The position numbers and the translations under genes were made by a program. The notes below the pieces were generated by a model. That model was not told the origin of the DNA and made no database searches. It saw only the letters and a program-made list of their open reading frames with translations. This document shows, one piece after another, positions 23,658 through 36,289 of a DNA stretch of 64,000 bases. The DNA is from Cycas panzhihuaensis (taxonomy: Eukaryota; Cycadophyta): assembly GCA_023213395.1 (NCBI GenBank), contig CM041465.1, positions 188,115,741 to 188,179,740 of the forward strand, read 5' to 3'. Within the stretch, counting starts at the first letter, position 1; every line of letters begins with the position of its first letter.

Positions 23658-24053
23658 CTTTGCTAATGAAGATCAATTATAGCAAGTGCAAAGATCAACC
23701 ATGAACATGAGGAAGCAAATCACATCATACTCAATATCTCATCTTTCATCTTTTGTCCTTTTAGGACCTCCTTTTGCCTACTTGTCCTTGAGAACTCATA
23801 CTACTTACATGACTGCTTTTGAACAAAATTACTTTTGCAACATACTTATAGGGTTTAAACATGACTTCCCCTAGGTTTAACAAATTGACAAAAAGAAAGA
23901 GAACTTGCTTGCAAAAGATGAACTTTCATAATTTTCTCATAGGATTCAAAACTTTGAACTGAAATATCTCTATTAAGATGGCATCAAATTACTTCAAGTA
24001 CTCGTCTTATGGAATCAAAAAATTGAATTTGGTTAGGGTTAGGGTTTAGCCCA
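23658..24053. other. H internal sequence left of E4
   Basis: No gene seen. It ends in a short telomere-like run GGTTAGGGTTAGGGTTTAG at about 24031-24049, directly against the E4 terminus. The 24049-24053 GCCCA may be a degraded TSD copy (GCCTC at 40143-40147). Confidence 0.45.
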
Positions 24054-24422
24054 TATCAAATTGATTAACAAGATCATAAATTAGGTGCATGTAGATAATA
24101 AATTAGAAAACAAAGAATCAACATTGCAAATTGATTGTATGAAAATGCTACGAGTAAATTGTTTACATCGTGCAACTGAATTTTGGCAGAGCTTTTGTGT
24201 ATATCAAAAGTCCATATTCAAATGAGGGGGATCATGCTTAATTTATAAGTATACGAAGCCCAAATACAAATAATATGATTGGTCGACTTAGCGGCAAGTG
24301 GGCGGACCCAACCATAATACAAACTACAATTTAATTTAGAAAGGGGGTCTCACTCTATAATACAACAGGTACATACCACATGTAAAATATAATACAATGA
24401 GGTGTCGTTAGATGTTTTAACA
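24054..24422 (-). repeat. E4 3' LTR
   Basis: Minus-strand start TGTTAAAACATC at 24422, same length as 39774-40142. The inner terminus reads TATCAAATTG on the plus strand in both copies, so the usual TG has changed or the edge is off by a base or two. Confidence 0.85.
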
Positions 24423-24429
24423 CCCTCCC

Positions 24430-24801
24430 TTAATGACAACTTCATTGGATTTGATGTCAAGGTCATGCTGAAACCTTTAAAACTTTGGTTTGCTAAGTGC
24501 TTTGGTGAAGATATCTGCAACTTGGTCCTCAGTTGGTTGGTATACAAGGTCAACTTCGTCGTTTTGAACATGCTCACAGATGAAGTGATGATGGACCTCT
24601 ATGTGCTTGGTTCGAGCATGGAAAATAGGATTCTTTGTCATCTTCAACATACTTTGATTGTCGCAATAGAGAATGGTAGCTGAAGTTTGTTGAAGTCCAA
24701 GCTCGACAATAATCCTTCTAAGCTAAATCAACTCTGTGGTGGCATGGACAGTTGCTTTATATTCAACTTTAGTGGAGGAGAGAGCAATATTAGGCTGTTT
24801 C
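24430..24801 (-). pseudogene. E4 pol, RNase H C-terminal part
   Basis: Minus-strand reading gives SSTKVEYKATVHAT, CDNQSMLKMTKNP, ARTKHIEVHHHF and DIFTKAL, the end of copia RNase H, then the PPT. The Glu of the STEAEY motif is Lys, and two Trp/Arg-type positions are stops. The rest of the gene resumes at 32029 beyond E3. Confidence 0.9.
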
Positions 24802-25371
24802 TGTTAAACCTTATGTTTATCTTATGTTTACATGTTAAGCTTTATGTACTTTATGTTAATGTATTATGTGCACTTTAATGTACTATGTGCACTTTTGTAC
24901 TTTAAGGGTGACTTTATCACTTAAGTGATAAAGTACACACCCACTTTATGTCTAGTGACATAATGTTGTCACTTGAGGGTCAAATGACCCCCTTGCACTT
25001 TTGCTCACAAGAGCTCCTAAAGGACACTTGTCCTTCATGCAAGCATGCATTGCATGATTGACACTTGTCAATCATGCAATAGCCTTTGGCCTCTCATCTC
25101 CCTCTATTTAATGAGGCCTCTCTTCATTGTTTCTCATCAAGAATTGGAGCTACTTTGTTATTCTGTCAGTTTGCTAATCAAGTTGAGTATTCTTTGGTGG
25201 TTGGACCAATTCCAACATCACACATTTGGTATCTTTGTCTTGCTCCTCTTTCTCTCTTTGTGTTTTATCTTGTTTATGCTTAATGCATGTTATGCTTTTA
25301 TGCTTTGCAGAACTAGAGTTAGCCTAGTCTTTAGATCTTGGACTTGTGAGGCCATTTGGCCCATTCTAACA
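24802..25371 (+). repeat. E3 5' LTR
   Basis: Starts TGTTAAACCTTATG and ends CATTCTAACA. Contains a 22-bp perfect palindrome (24912-24933, centred on CTTAAG) and inverted repeats at 24954-24973, 25020-25035 and 25050-25079; TATA-like CTATTTAATG near 25103. Confidence 0.95.
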
Positions 25372-25373
25372 TT

Positions 25374-25385
25374 TGGTATCAGAGC
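25374..25385 (+). other. E3 primer-binding site
   Basis: TGGTATCAGAGC, exact match to the initiator-tRNA-Met complement. Confidence 0.93.
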
Positions 25386-27255
25386 TAGGCTTGGTCATTC
25401 TCTGGTCATCTGCAAGTTTAAGCTTACTGCTTGGCTGCAATTCATCAGCCGTCTGGTCTTACTGCCTCTCATGCATCTGCCTCTGGTCTTACTGCTTGGT
25501 GTTGCCTCCACGGGAGCTGCACGAAGCTAAAACCTGCACCTCAGAGTCTGCACACCACAGTTTGCTAAAACTGAAGCTAAAGCCGCACGAGTTTGCACAG
25601 GAGCTTCCACACGGGGCCTGCATTGGGCCAGCACGCACACTGCTGCGCACTCGAATCGCATGGAGTCCGTCCCTTTGTCTTTTCTCTGCACGAGAGCCTG
25701 CACACGGTGCCGCACATGGAAGTCCGCACCTGGAGCCTGCTCGGGATCCTGCGCATGGAAGCCTGTCCACGGGAATCTGCTCGGGAGCCTGCACACGGTG
25801 CCGCACGACCTGCACACGGACCCTAGACGCAGGACTGCACATGGAGCCACCACGCGAGCAAGCCGCACGTTGTTCAAACCTGCACGGAAGCCTCGGGAAA
25901 TGCACAGAGGAAGTGCCGCCGCCCCATGGACAGCCACCGGCAATTTCGATTTTGATAATAAATCGATTTCGATTTTGGATTAAAAACCTTAATATATGCA
26001 TTCTAGCATATTATGAAGAATATGCTTTTTTTTTTATGTAAGTTTCTTTTTAAAGTTTCTTTTAAAGGAAATTTTTTAAAAAGAATTGTTAATCAAGTGG
26101 GGACCACTGCTTTAAGAAGATTTTAAGCTATTCAGCTTTTAATCTTTACTTCAGTTTTTTTTTTTAATCTTAAAGAGATTTTTAAGATGTTGGCAACTTA
26201 AATGCTTTGAGAAGACTTTTTTTAGTGAGATTCATTCTCCTTTATAAAGCATTTTCAGGTGGCACATAAGAGTACTTTTAGTACTTTAAGAGGATTAAAA
26301 TCTTCTTGGTGGATAGAGGACTCATTAAATGACTTATGCCAAGTCATTCTCCTCTCTTTGAAGATTTAAATTACAAGATTTAAGTACTTGTAAAGACTCC
26401 CTGCGCGGTGTCCTATTGATGCAAAGTTGCAAAAAAGGTTGATTTCAGCCTTCATTTTTTGTTTTTTAAGCCTTTTTAGCACTCATTTAAATGCTATAAA
26501 AGCATTAAGAGCTTAATCGAAGTGATTATTAAGCATTTTCATATTGGAAAGGTGATATTCATCACCATTTGAATTGATTTTTGGCACCTTGCATGGTGTC
26601 CCATAGCCTTCAAAATCTCAGAAAAGGAGGCTGAAATACTTGTACTTAATAAAATCACTCTTTCTGTTGGATTGTTGGGACTATTTTAAAGTCTCAACAA
26701 CTTGGTGTTTGGTGTTTGGAGTACACTTTGTACTCATTTGGCAAGTGGTTCTCTCTCCACATCAGCTTTGGAGCATTAAAACGAACCCACTTTTGCACTC
26801 GTCATCAAGTTTTGCTTCATTTTCACTAAGTACTAAATTCTCAAAGTACTTACATTTTGTACTCAAGCACTTCAACATTTTATTTGGATTTCAAAAAGCA
26901 CTTAAAACACTTAATCAAGTGCTCATTTAATGTACTAAATTTGCTTCTTAAGAAGCCTCTCATTGTAAGTTTAAGTACATCATCCAAGTAAATGTATCTT
27001 AAAAATTCACTTTAAAACTTTCTAAAAGTGAATTTAAAATCTGGTTGGAGAGGCTCGAAAAAGGTTTAAACCTTGCCTCTGCTACATTTAACTTGGACCA
27101 ACTCAATAGTCAAGTCCTCCACCCTCATCACTCCATCCAATGTTGGAGCTTCTTGTAAAATCAGGACTGGTGGTTTCGTTAGAAGGTGGAACTTAAGCGA
27201 CAAAGCTTTGAAGTTTCCAAGTTATTTTGCTAGCTTTTAAGCATACAAGTGAAAC
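25386..27255 (+). other. E3 leader with a GC-rich repeated block
   Basis: The part from about 25490 to 25950 is far richer in G+C and CpG than its surroundings and is built from GAGCCTGCACACGGTGCCGCA-like repeats (for example from 25694 and again from 25785). Long frames are open on both strands there, a known by-product of GC-rich repeats. Downstream the leader becomes AT-rich with TTTAAGAGGATT-type repeats and the stem GTTGGGACT / AGTCTCAAC (26674-26698), shared with E2. No protein is claimed. Confidence 0.6.
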
Positions 27256-28300
27256 ATGGCTGCTATTAACATGCTCAATGCATGCACAATAAGATTAACA
27301 GGACAAGAAAATTATCAAGAATGGAAAAGAATCACACAAAACCTCTTGATAATGAATGAATTCTGGGGATATGTTTCTGGGAGAATTCCCAATCCTGCAC
27401 CTGTTAACAATGATGATGACGATGATGTTGATTATGAACGTGTTGCTACTTGGGAAGCCAAAGACGAGATCGCTTTGGCATTTCTTCATATGATTGTGGA
27501 TGTGCATGTGGATCAAAATATTTCTTCTGCCAAAATTGCTAAAGAAGCTTGGGACACTTTGTCCTCATTGTACGAAAGGCGAGATGAAGCTCGCATTCTG
27601 ATGGTGAAAGCCAAATTGTATTCTGTTAAGTTTGTTAAGCCTATGTCGGCTTTTCTTTCCTCCATTAAGGAGGTATGTAATGAACTGAATACTCTAGGTA
27701 GTCCTGCAACAAGGGATGAGCTCATCACTTCCATCACCAAAGCATTGCCAAAGGACTACAACGGCTTCATTTCATCTGCCACTCGAGATGGTTCACCTAA
27801 GAGGATGACATTTAATGAACTTGAAAGCTTATTGCTTCAAGAAGAGCAGATTTATGCTAAGGACAATGAAGAAGAACCATCTACACCAGGTGCTTTCACG
27901 GCCAAGTCAAAGGCCAAACAGATCTCCAAACCTGCACCCACAAAGCAGTTTGGAAACATGAACATTGGCTCCACAAAGTCTAATGTTGTATGTTATTATT
28001 GTGGCAAACTTGGCCACATTGACCTGATTGCAGAAAGAAGCAGGCAGATCTACGTCGACAGTAGCAGCAGCAACAGCCGCATCTACAAAGACAGAGACAA
28101 CAACAACCGAGGCAACAATACCAACAGAGATTTCAGCAGCCAGAACAGCAACAAAATCCCCCTCGACCAAATCGAGGTGCCTATCGAGGAGGTCAAAGAG
28201 GAAGGGGGGGTTATAGAGGTGGCAACCAACGCCACTTTAATCAGTTTGCCGATGAAGACAAACTATTTTGTGCATATCACTCATCCAAGGATGATCACAC
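27256..28300 (+). pseudogene. E3 gag, nearly intact
   Basis: Starts at the ATG at 27256 (MAAINMLNACTIRLTGQEN), the homologous start to E2. The gag core is complete with EAKDEIALAFLHM and EAWDTLSSLYERRDEAR, with the Arg that E2 has lost to a stop. The zinc knuckle begins CYYCGKLGH (about 27992-28018) but a one-base loss right after it moves the last Cys and the Gly/Arg tail into another frame. The wrong frame stays open to 28335. Gag would assemble the particle; this copy would make a protein without a closed knuckle. Confidence 0.9.
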
Positions 28301-31300
28301 TTGGATTTTTGATTCAGGAGCTACACAGCATATGACAGGGAGTGAAGAACTCCTTTGCGATATTAAGGAAGGTAAAGGTCAATCAGTGACCTTTGGAAAT
28401 AATGAATATGTCGAGATTTCAGGCATAGGCACAATAGCTCCTTTCCACTCTTTAGAAAATCCTTCCTCCACATTTCCCAATAGTGATGCATATTTCATTC
28501 CTTCCATGGAGAAGAGTTTGCTATCTGTTAGCAAGTTGGACAAGCAACAGATGAGCGTTTTATTCAAGAATGGGAAATGTGTCATTAGTGACAAAATGAC
28601 AGATTGTAGTTGCATATGAGGATCAAGGTCTTTACAAATTGGATGCCAATAACATTACACTTGATTCTCGCTTATTCGGTTCCATGGTCACTATATCATT
28701 GTCAAAATGCAATTGTGGCATCAACGTCTAGGTCACTTAAGCCTAGATAATCTGAAGCAAATGATGAACAAGAACATGGTATATGGGCTTCCGAAGATAT
28801 ATGGTTCAAAATGTCTTTGCGAGGCTTGCATAATGGGGACTCAGCATCGTTTGCCTTTCCCTAAAGGCAAAGCTTGGCGTGCATCTTATCCCTTGCAGTT
28901 GATTCACTCAGACTTATGTGGACCGATGTCCACTCAATCATTTGGAGGAGCATTGTACTACATCTCCTTCATTGATGACTTCTCTCATAAAGTCTGGGTC
29001 TACTTCATAAAGAACAAATCAGAAGCATTCTCTAAGTTCAAAGAATTCAAAGCTGAAGTAGAAAATGAATCTGGCTATTCAATTGGAACATTAAGGACAG
29101 ATAATGGAGGTGAATTCACTTCAAATGAATTCAACCAATACTGCAAGGATAATGGGATTCAGAGACAACTGACAGTTCCTCATACTCCTCAACAAAACAG
29201 AGTCCCTGAAAGAATGAACAGAACTTTGGCCAATAAAGCCAAAACTATGATGCATGCGAAAGGACTTCCTCGAACTTATTGGGCAGAAGCATTTCACACA
29301 GCGGCCTATGTGGCCAACCGGAGTCCTACTACAACAGTCACCAACATTACGCTTGAGGAGGCATGGACTGGTAAGAAACCGACTATCAGCCATTTGAGGA
29401 CATTTGGGTGCACTGCATATATGCACATACCTGATCAGCAAAGAACAAAGTTAGATAAGCATAGTCTCAAATGCATCTTTGTAGGATATGCCATTCATAG
29501 CAAGGCCTACAAGTTGTATGATCCAGTTGGAAGAAGAATGCATCTATCAAGAGATGTAATCTTTGTTGAAGACGATCAGAAAGAGTTGGATGTGGCATCT
29601 ATCCAACCCCCCATTGATAAAGGCAAAAAGATTGTTGAGGTCTTACCTCCCTCTCAATCTTCCACACCATGTACTTCATCTGCACCTATGGGACTGTCCA
29701 CTTCATCATCTTCTGCTCCACTTGAACCTAGCACATCATCTTCTGTTGATCAACCACTTGGACCAGAAGACATTGAGGTTCATGCTACTTCATTTCAAAA
29801 GTTACCTAAATGGTATACTCAAATGGTGCAGGACGGTCACATTATTGAAGGGAAACGTCCATCGAAATATAAGCAGCAAACAAATTTTGCACTTATGGCT
29901 GAAGTGCTTTCTGTTGATGAACCTTCCACTTTTGAGGAGGCTTCAAAAAATGACAATTGGAAAGCTGCCATGGATGAGGAGATCCATTCTATTCACAAGA
30001 ATGGCACATGGGATTTGGTTGAATTGCCTCCACATAAACAGGCAATTAGTTGTAAATGGTTCTATAAGACCAAATTTCATTCTGATGGTACACTTAAGCG
30101 TCAGAAGGCACGCCTTGTGGCAAAGGGATTCAAACAAAAGGAAGGCATTGATTATGAGGAAACTTTTGCACCAGTGGCGAATATGAACACCATCAGACTC
30201 CTTTTGGCCTTAGCAGCACAGTGCAAATGGCCAGTTTATCAGATGGACGTGAAGAGTGCCTTTCTTAATGGCGATCTTCAAGAGGAGGTATACTTGGAGC
30301 AACCTCCTGGTTACAAAGTACAAGGCAAGGAGCATCTAGTGTGTCACCTCAAAAAGGCTTTGTATGGTTTAAAACAAGCTCCTAGGGCATGGTATTCAAA
30401 AATCAATGACTACTTCTTGAGACATGGGTTTCATCGATCTACTTCAGATCCTAATTTGTACATCAAACATGAACAAAACCATGTCACTTTTATTGCCTTG
30501 TATGTAGATGACTTAGTGATCACTGGTGATGACACTAAGCTCATAAAGATTCTCCAGGATGATTTGAAGAGAAGTTTCGAGATGATTGATCTTGGACTTC
30601 TCCATTATTTTTAGGCTTTGAGGTATGGCGTTAGCCTGTGCTATATCTTCATCTCCCAAGCAAAATATTCTTGGGACATCTTGCAGAGGTTCAGATGCAT
30701 GACGCAAGATGTCACTACACCAATGGAGAACGGAACCAAGCTTACTCTTAATGAGGAAGCTGAACCCGCAGATCCCACTCTTTACCGACAGTTGATTGGT
30801 AGTCTCATCTATCTCACCAACACTCGTCCAGACATTTCATTTGCAGTTGGGATTTGTTCTCGATTCATGTCTCAACCTAATCAGAAGCATTGGAAGATAG
30901 CAAAACACATACTCAAGTACATCAAAGGTACATTACAGCTTGCCCTTGACTATGCACATAATGAAAACTTCACTTTGGAAGGGTTCTCCGATTCTGATTG
31001 GGCAAGATGCCAGGATAGCAGGAGATCAACCTCGAGTTATTGTTTTACCCTTGGTTCAGCAGCTGTTTCGTGGAGTTGCAAGAAGCAACCAAATGCTACC
31101 TTGTCCTCCACTGAAGCAGAGTACAAAGCTGCAGTCCGCGCAACTTGCAAGGCTATCTGGCTACGACGGATTCTTGGGGAGCTTGGACTTGAGCAGGATC
31201 AGCCTACCAACATTTATTGCAACAATCAGAGTGTGCTCAAGCTGACTAAGAATCCCGTCTTTCATGCATGGATCAAGCATATTGAAGCTCACCACCATTT

Positions 31301-31450
31301 CATCAGAGAGCATGTACACAGTGGCGAGATCAATCTTCAATATCGACCAACAGAGCAGCAGACAGCAGACATCTTTACCAAGCCACTTGGTAGAGAAATT
31401 TGTAAAATTTAGAGATGGTCTAGGGGTCCGACTTAACACTGTAAACAATA
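28300..31450 (+). pseudogene. E3 pol, long intact integrase-RT frame with flanking frameshifts
   Basis: Protease site IFDSGATQHMTG near 28306-28340 is intact. Frameshifts lie near 28600 and 28700. From 28707 to 30614 one 635-codon frame covers integrase and [18 protein letters not shown] (Asp at 28911), RTDNGGEF (Asp at 29100) and the Glu at 29208, giving D-35-E; then [10 protein letters not shown] and YVDD at 30501-30512. A missing T near 30609 ends the frame. RNase H continues to 31412 with SDSDWAR and STEAEYKAA, but the Asp of CDNQS is Asn (31221). A further shift removes the last residues. Confidence 0.93.
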
Positions 31451-31458
31451 AGGGGGGG

Positions 31459-32028
31459 TGTTAAACCTTATGTTTATCTTATGTTTACATGTTAAGCTTT
31501 ATGTACTTTATGTTAATGTATTATGTGCACTTTAATGTACTATGTGCACTTTTGTACTTTAGGGGTGACTTTATCACTTAAGTGATAAAGTACACACCCA
31601 CTTTATGTCTAGTGACATAACGTTGTCACTTGAGGGTCAAATGGCCCCCTTGCACTTTTGCTCACAAGAGCTCGTAAAGGACACTTGTCCTTCATGCAAG
31701 CATGCATTGCATGATTGACACTTGTCAATCATGCAATAGCCTTTGGCCTCTCATCTCCCTCTATTTAATGAGGCCTCTCTTCATTGTTTCTCATCAAGAG
31801 TTGGAGCTACTTTGGTATTGTGTCAGTTTGCTAATCAAGCTGAGTATTCTTTGGTGGTTGGACCAATTCCAACACCACACATTTGGTATCTTTGTCTTGC
31901 TCCTCTTTCTCTCTTTGTGTTTTATCTTGTTTATGCTTAATGCATGTTATGCTTTTATGCTTTACAGAACTAGAGTTAGTCTAGTCTTTAGATCTTGGAC
32001 TTGTGAGGCCATTTGGCCCATTCTAACA
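31459..32028 (+). repeat. E3 3' LTR
   Basis: Preceded by PPT AAGGGGGGG (about 31450-31458). Same 570-bp length as the 5' LTR and ends CATTCTAACA before the TSD GTTTC. Confidence 0.95.
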
Positions 32029-34712
32029 GTTTCTTGTAGCTCCAAGAGATTACAACTGAGTCTATGTCAAAACAGTATCCTGAGGTTGAATGGTGTGTGT
32101 CTTAGCAACCTGCCCAATCAACATCTGTGTATCATTTCAGGTTAGGAGATTCAATTTGGTTGTAGTTAAGTCCAAATTGATGTGTGTTGTGAATGCATTT
32201 GAGGATCCTAGTGGTGACCTTCCAATGGGATGCTTTGGGCTATGACATGTACTTGGAACAGATCCTTATTGCATAAGAGATGTCAGGGTGAGTGTGAGTG
32301 AGGTAAATGAGACTCCCAACCAACTACCAGTACAAAGTGGGATCAAGAGGCATTCCTTGTTCATCCAGGTTGAGCTTGGTTCCTGTTTCCATTGGAATTG
32401 GTGCAGGCTTGCAGTCAGTCATTCTAAATCACTGCAAGAGTTCATTGAAGTATTTGGATTGTGACAGAAATATGTGTCCTGGTTCCTGCTGCATTTTAAT
32501 GCCAAGGAAATAGCATAGCAATCCAAGATTTGTCATTTCAAAGTTGCTTTTGAATTTTGATTGTAACCAAGTTATACCTTCATCATCATTCCTAGTGATT
32601 GCCAGGTCGTCCACATAGAGCACTATGATAGTGATCAAGTTTCCTCTAATCCGAATATACAGGTCCAAATTAGAGGGTGAACGAGTGAATCCATGATGTT
32701 TGAAAAAGGCATCAATCTTGGCATACTGGGCATGTGGTTTCTGCTTCAATCTATATAAGGATTTCTTGAGCTTGCAAACTAGGTGTTCTTTACCAGAAAC
32801 AACATAGCTAAGAGGTTGCTTCAAGAAAACCTCTTCAGTAAGCTCTCAATTCAGGAAAGCACTCTTTACATCCATTTGGTATATGGGCCAATTGAATTGA
32901 GCCGCAAGTGCCATAACCAAACTGAATGTGGTCATGTTGGCAACTGGTGCAAAGGTCTCATCATAGTCAATCCTCTCTTGCTGTTTAAAACCTCTTGCAA
33001 CTAGGGGAGCTTTGTGACACTTGATGGTGCCATTAGCATGAAATTTAGTCTTATAAAGCTATCGACAATCAATTGGCTTTTTTCCAGGCGGTAGGTTTGT
33101 TAGCTCCCATGTGTCATTTTTAAGGATAGAGTTCATCTTTTTATCCATTGTTGCTTTCTACGTCTGGTCTTTGATTGTCTCCTCAAACATGGAAGGGTCA
33201 GAGGTCTCAAGGACACGGGGCATTAAAGCATAGTTGGTGGAGTGTCTCATTCTAGACTCTATTTTGGGAGCTGTGGGAGGAGGAGGTGCATCCTTTAATA
33301 ATTGTTGTAGCCACTTAGGAGGTGGTTGAACACTGGTGACCTCCACCTGAAGATCATTAGGAGATATAAGTGGCATTGTTGTGGTAGCATCTGAAATGGA
33401 TATTGAAGCTGCTAGAGTCGAAGATGTATTAGGTGTGTAGGAGGATGTGGGTGTTGGTGGCTCAAGTATTGGTGGAAGAGGCACTTCAAGTACACCAACA
33501 TCATATGTTACAATTGAATTTTTAAGGGATCCAAGTCTTGAGAATCTTTAGCAAATATGACATCCCTAGTAGTATATACCTTATATCCAATAGGGTCATA
33601 TACTTTATATGCTTTACAATATGCTTTACAACCAGGCACGTAGCCAACAAAGATGCACTCAAGGCTTTTATCATTAAATTTCTTTCTATTCTCCTTGGGT
33701 ACATGCTTGTAGGTTGTGCATCTGAATGTTCTGAGGTGAGAGACTGTAGGCTTTCGGCCTGACCAAGCCTTCTCGAGAGTGATGTTACGGACTGGTACTG
33801 CGGTGCTCCTGTTGGTAAGGTAGGCAGCTGTTGAAATGGCTTCGACTCAAACATGAGTAGAAAGTCTGGCAGCATTCAACATAGCTTTGGCCTTGTTCAC
33901 CAAAGTTTGGTTCATCCGTTCTGCAACACCATTTTGTTGAGGTGTGTGAGGGGGTGAAAATTGACGTTTGAGACCAAACTGTTTGCAGAAGTTGGTGAAC
34001 TCATTGGATGTACTCCCCTTTAGTATTTGATCTAAGCACCTTGATATTCACTCTTGCTTCATTCTCCACCTCGACTTTAAACTCCTTGAACTTGTCAAAG
34101 GCTTGGAATTTTTTTCTAAGAAAGTAAACCCATACTTTTCTAGAATAATCATCAATGAATATTATGAAATACAAGTTTCCCTTGAGTGAAGGAGTTGACA
34201 TGGGCCCACATATGTCTGAGTGGACCAATCCCAAGGGTTCATAGGCTCTCCATGCTATATTGGAGGGAAATGACTCCCTATGCTGCTTTCCAACTAGGCA
34301 TGCCTCATAGATGCACCTATTTCTTTTGATTTTGTGGAGTCCAAGCACCATTTGGAGCCTATACATGAGATTTAGACTTTGCATGTTAAGGTGACGAAGG
34401 CGTTGATGCCATAATTGGTCCTTGGTGCATTTGGAGTTGGCCGGCTTTATAATGTGTGAACATTCGCCTTGTTCTTGTATAGAAGGAGGTTCTTCCACAA
34501 CAACTGCTTTCCCTTTGTCAACCTGAGTGTTGTGGGCAGTGGCATAGGATTTTGGTGGGAGATTAGTGGCAGGGGGCACACCATTAAGTTTGTAGAATGG
34601 CAGCACATGATCTTGTCCAACAACATTAAATTTAGTGGAACAAATAACTTAGTGGAACAAATGGCAACACAAATGCTCTTGTCCAACAACATTAAACTTA
34701 GTGGAACACAAC
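32029..34712 (-). pseudogene. E4 pol, integrase, RT and RNase H N-terminal part
   Basis: Reading leftwards: a short tandem-duplicated segment (units near 34613 and 34679, STKFNVVGQ), integrase zinc half LWHQRLRHLNM, catalytic half HSDICGPM and FIDDYSRKVW (about 34210-34130), a Pro/Ser/Thr-rich linker (33480-33250), RT with KEHLVCKLKKSLY and YVDD at 32606-32617, then LVGSLIYLTHTHPDISYA. Several stops and shifts separate the pieces. The gag and protease that should precede it are not found; E7 sits just upstream at 34718. Confidence 0.88.
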
Positions 34713-34717
34713 TCTTT

Positions 34718-35091
34718 TGTTAGAATAATGTACATTCCCATTATATGTTCATTTAAGTTCATTTCATTTCATTAGAATAATTGCTCACATAGAATATTCA
34801 TGATGAGAATATTCTAGTGAGAGAATATACCAAGCCAATGTTTCTAGAAGTCTAAGATGCTCCAACTATTAATGAAGTAGTTTGAACACACCAAAATTCA
34901 TGGGAGCGTTAGAGTTGTTAAACCACCTCCTATGTTTAGACTTAGTGTAAAGTTATAAACTTGCATTGTATCATTCATCTTTTCTTAATGAGATTTGGAG
35001 AGTTGTGAGTCATTTGTTGTATTGTCATCTCTTATGTCTTTTCACATGTGCTTTATGACATGTCTCCTACTCCTATCCACTCATTCCTACA
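34718..35091 (+). repeat. E7 5' LTR
   Basis: Starts TGTTAGAATAATGTACATT, ends CATTCCTACA. Confidence 0.93.
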
Positions 35092-35103
35092 TGGTATTGG
35101 AGC
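35092..35103 (+). other. E7 primer-binding site
   Basis: TGGTATTGGAGC, two mismatches from the initiator-tRNA-Met complement. Confidence 0.75.
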
Positions 35104-36289
35104 ATAGGTTTTTCACACTTAGGTCATACCCTATGTTTGTGAGATTCTGTTCATGCACAAGTTCAGATTTTTAACACTTGTGTCTTAAATTCTGCCATGT
35201 CTATGCACTAGGTTCTGTCTTAAGATTATTGCCCTCCTCTTAAACTAAGAATTGTGAGGGTGAGTCAAGTTTTCTGCATGGATTCAAGGCTGTGAAATGA
35301 AGGCCTGTGAACCTAAATAAAGGACATACATGGCAGTCCATTCTGTTATAGAGGCTACTCTAATGTGATGAGTGCACACCGGTGGTATTTGGCCTTTTAT
35401 TACTGCATGTATATGAGGAAATATGCCCTACTATATATCTGTTAGTTTATAAGAATACAGACTATCCACCATCTATGCAGGTCTCCAAATATCATGCACT
35501 AGAGTGCAAATTAGTCGTCACTCAAGATTGTTGTGTGTTTGACCGTTGGAGCTGCCAATCGACAGATGTTCGATCATCCGTCCGCTCGCCGTTCATGCGC
35601 TATCTAGAAGCTATAAGTGCTCTATCTGTTCTTTGTTGGCTGTCACTGCAAACCTCACACAGCCGCCGTCGTGGAGCCGTTCCTACCTGCCATCGCTCAT
35701 CCTCTGTTTGGGTAGCCAATTGTTTCCAGTCCTTGGAGCGCCATCCTTCGTTGACATAACGTCTACCTGTCTGTCGCCCTTTGCCTTGGAGCCGCAACCT
35801 ATGCTATCATCGCTCTGTTAAGAGCCACCATCTGGATTACTGATAGCTGCAAGACGTCAGAAGGAGCCGCCCAGCTGCCATTGTAGGTCGTTGCACAATA
35901 AATGAGTCGCCACTGTTGTTCGTAGATGCCAGACGGGAAGAAGATTGAGTGGTGGGTCATCACTGGAGAAATCTATAGTCGTTGCTGCTCTGTTGACCTT
36001 AGATGCCCTCTGTCATTGCCAACTACCACTCAGTCAGTTGTTCGTCTGTTTCACTGCACGGGCTGCCACATCGTTTGTCTTCCTCCATTGAGGGAGTCGC
36101 TGCTGCCGCGATGGAAGCCGTCGTTCATTGCCAGTAATGTCGCCAAGCTGCTGTTGCTCAATCGACCAAATTCACCTCGTTGGAATTATTTGCCATATGC
36201 TAATATTATAACATTGTGTTATATATATATTAGCATATGTTATGGAATATGCTTATTTTGATTAAAGGTTAACTTTTAAAAGTTGTTTT
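35104..36289 (+). other. E7 leader with GC-richer block
   Basis: No coding frame is credible. From about 35530 to 36190 the sequence is richer in G+C and in short CTGCCA/GTCGTTG words, recalling the GC-rich leader blocks of E2 and E3 in position but not obviously in sequence. Confidence 0.45.

Larger units (their letters stand above)
24802..32028 (+). mobile_element. E3: youngest Ty1/copia retrotransposon, inserted in E4 RNase H
   Basis: LTRs of exactly 570 bp each (24802-25371, 31459-32028) differ at about 11 positions by eye (about 2%). Perfect TSD GTTTC at 24797-24801 and 32029-32033. PBS, gag, protease, integrase, RT, RNase H and PPT are all present. A few frameshifts but very few nonsense codons, so it is the best-preserved element here. 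Same family as E2. Confidence 0.97.

Noticed and set aside
25373-26041. Long frames on both strands of the E3 leader as genes
   Set aside because: They follow from GC-rich short repeats, show no domain, and lie between PBS and gag.
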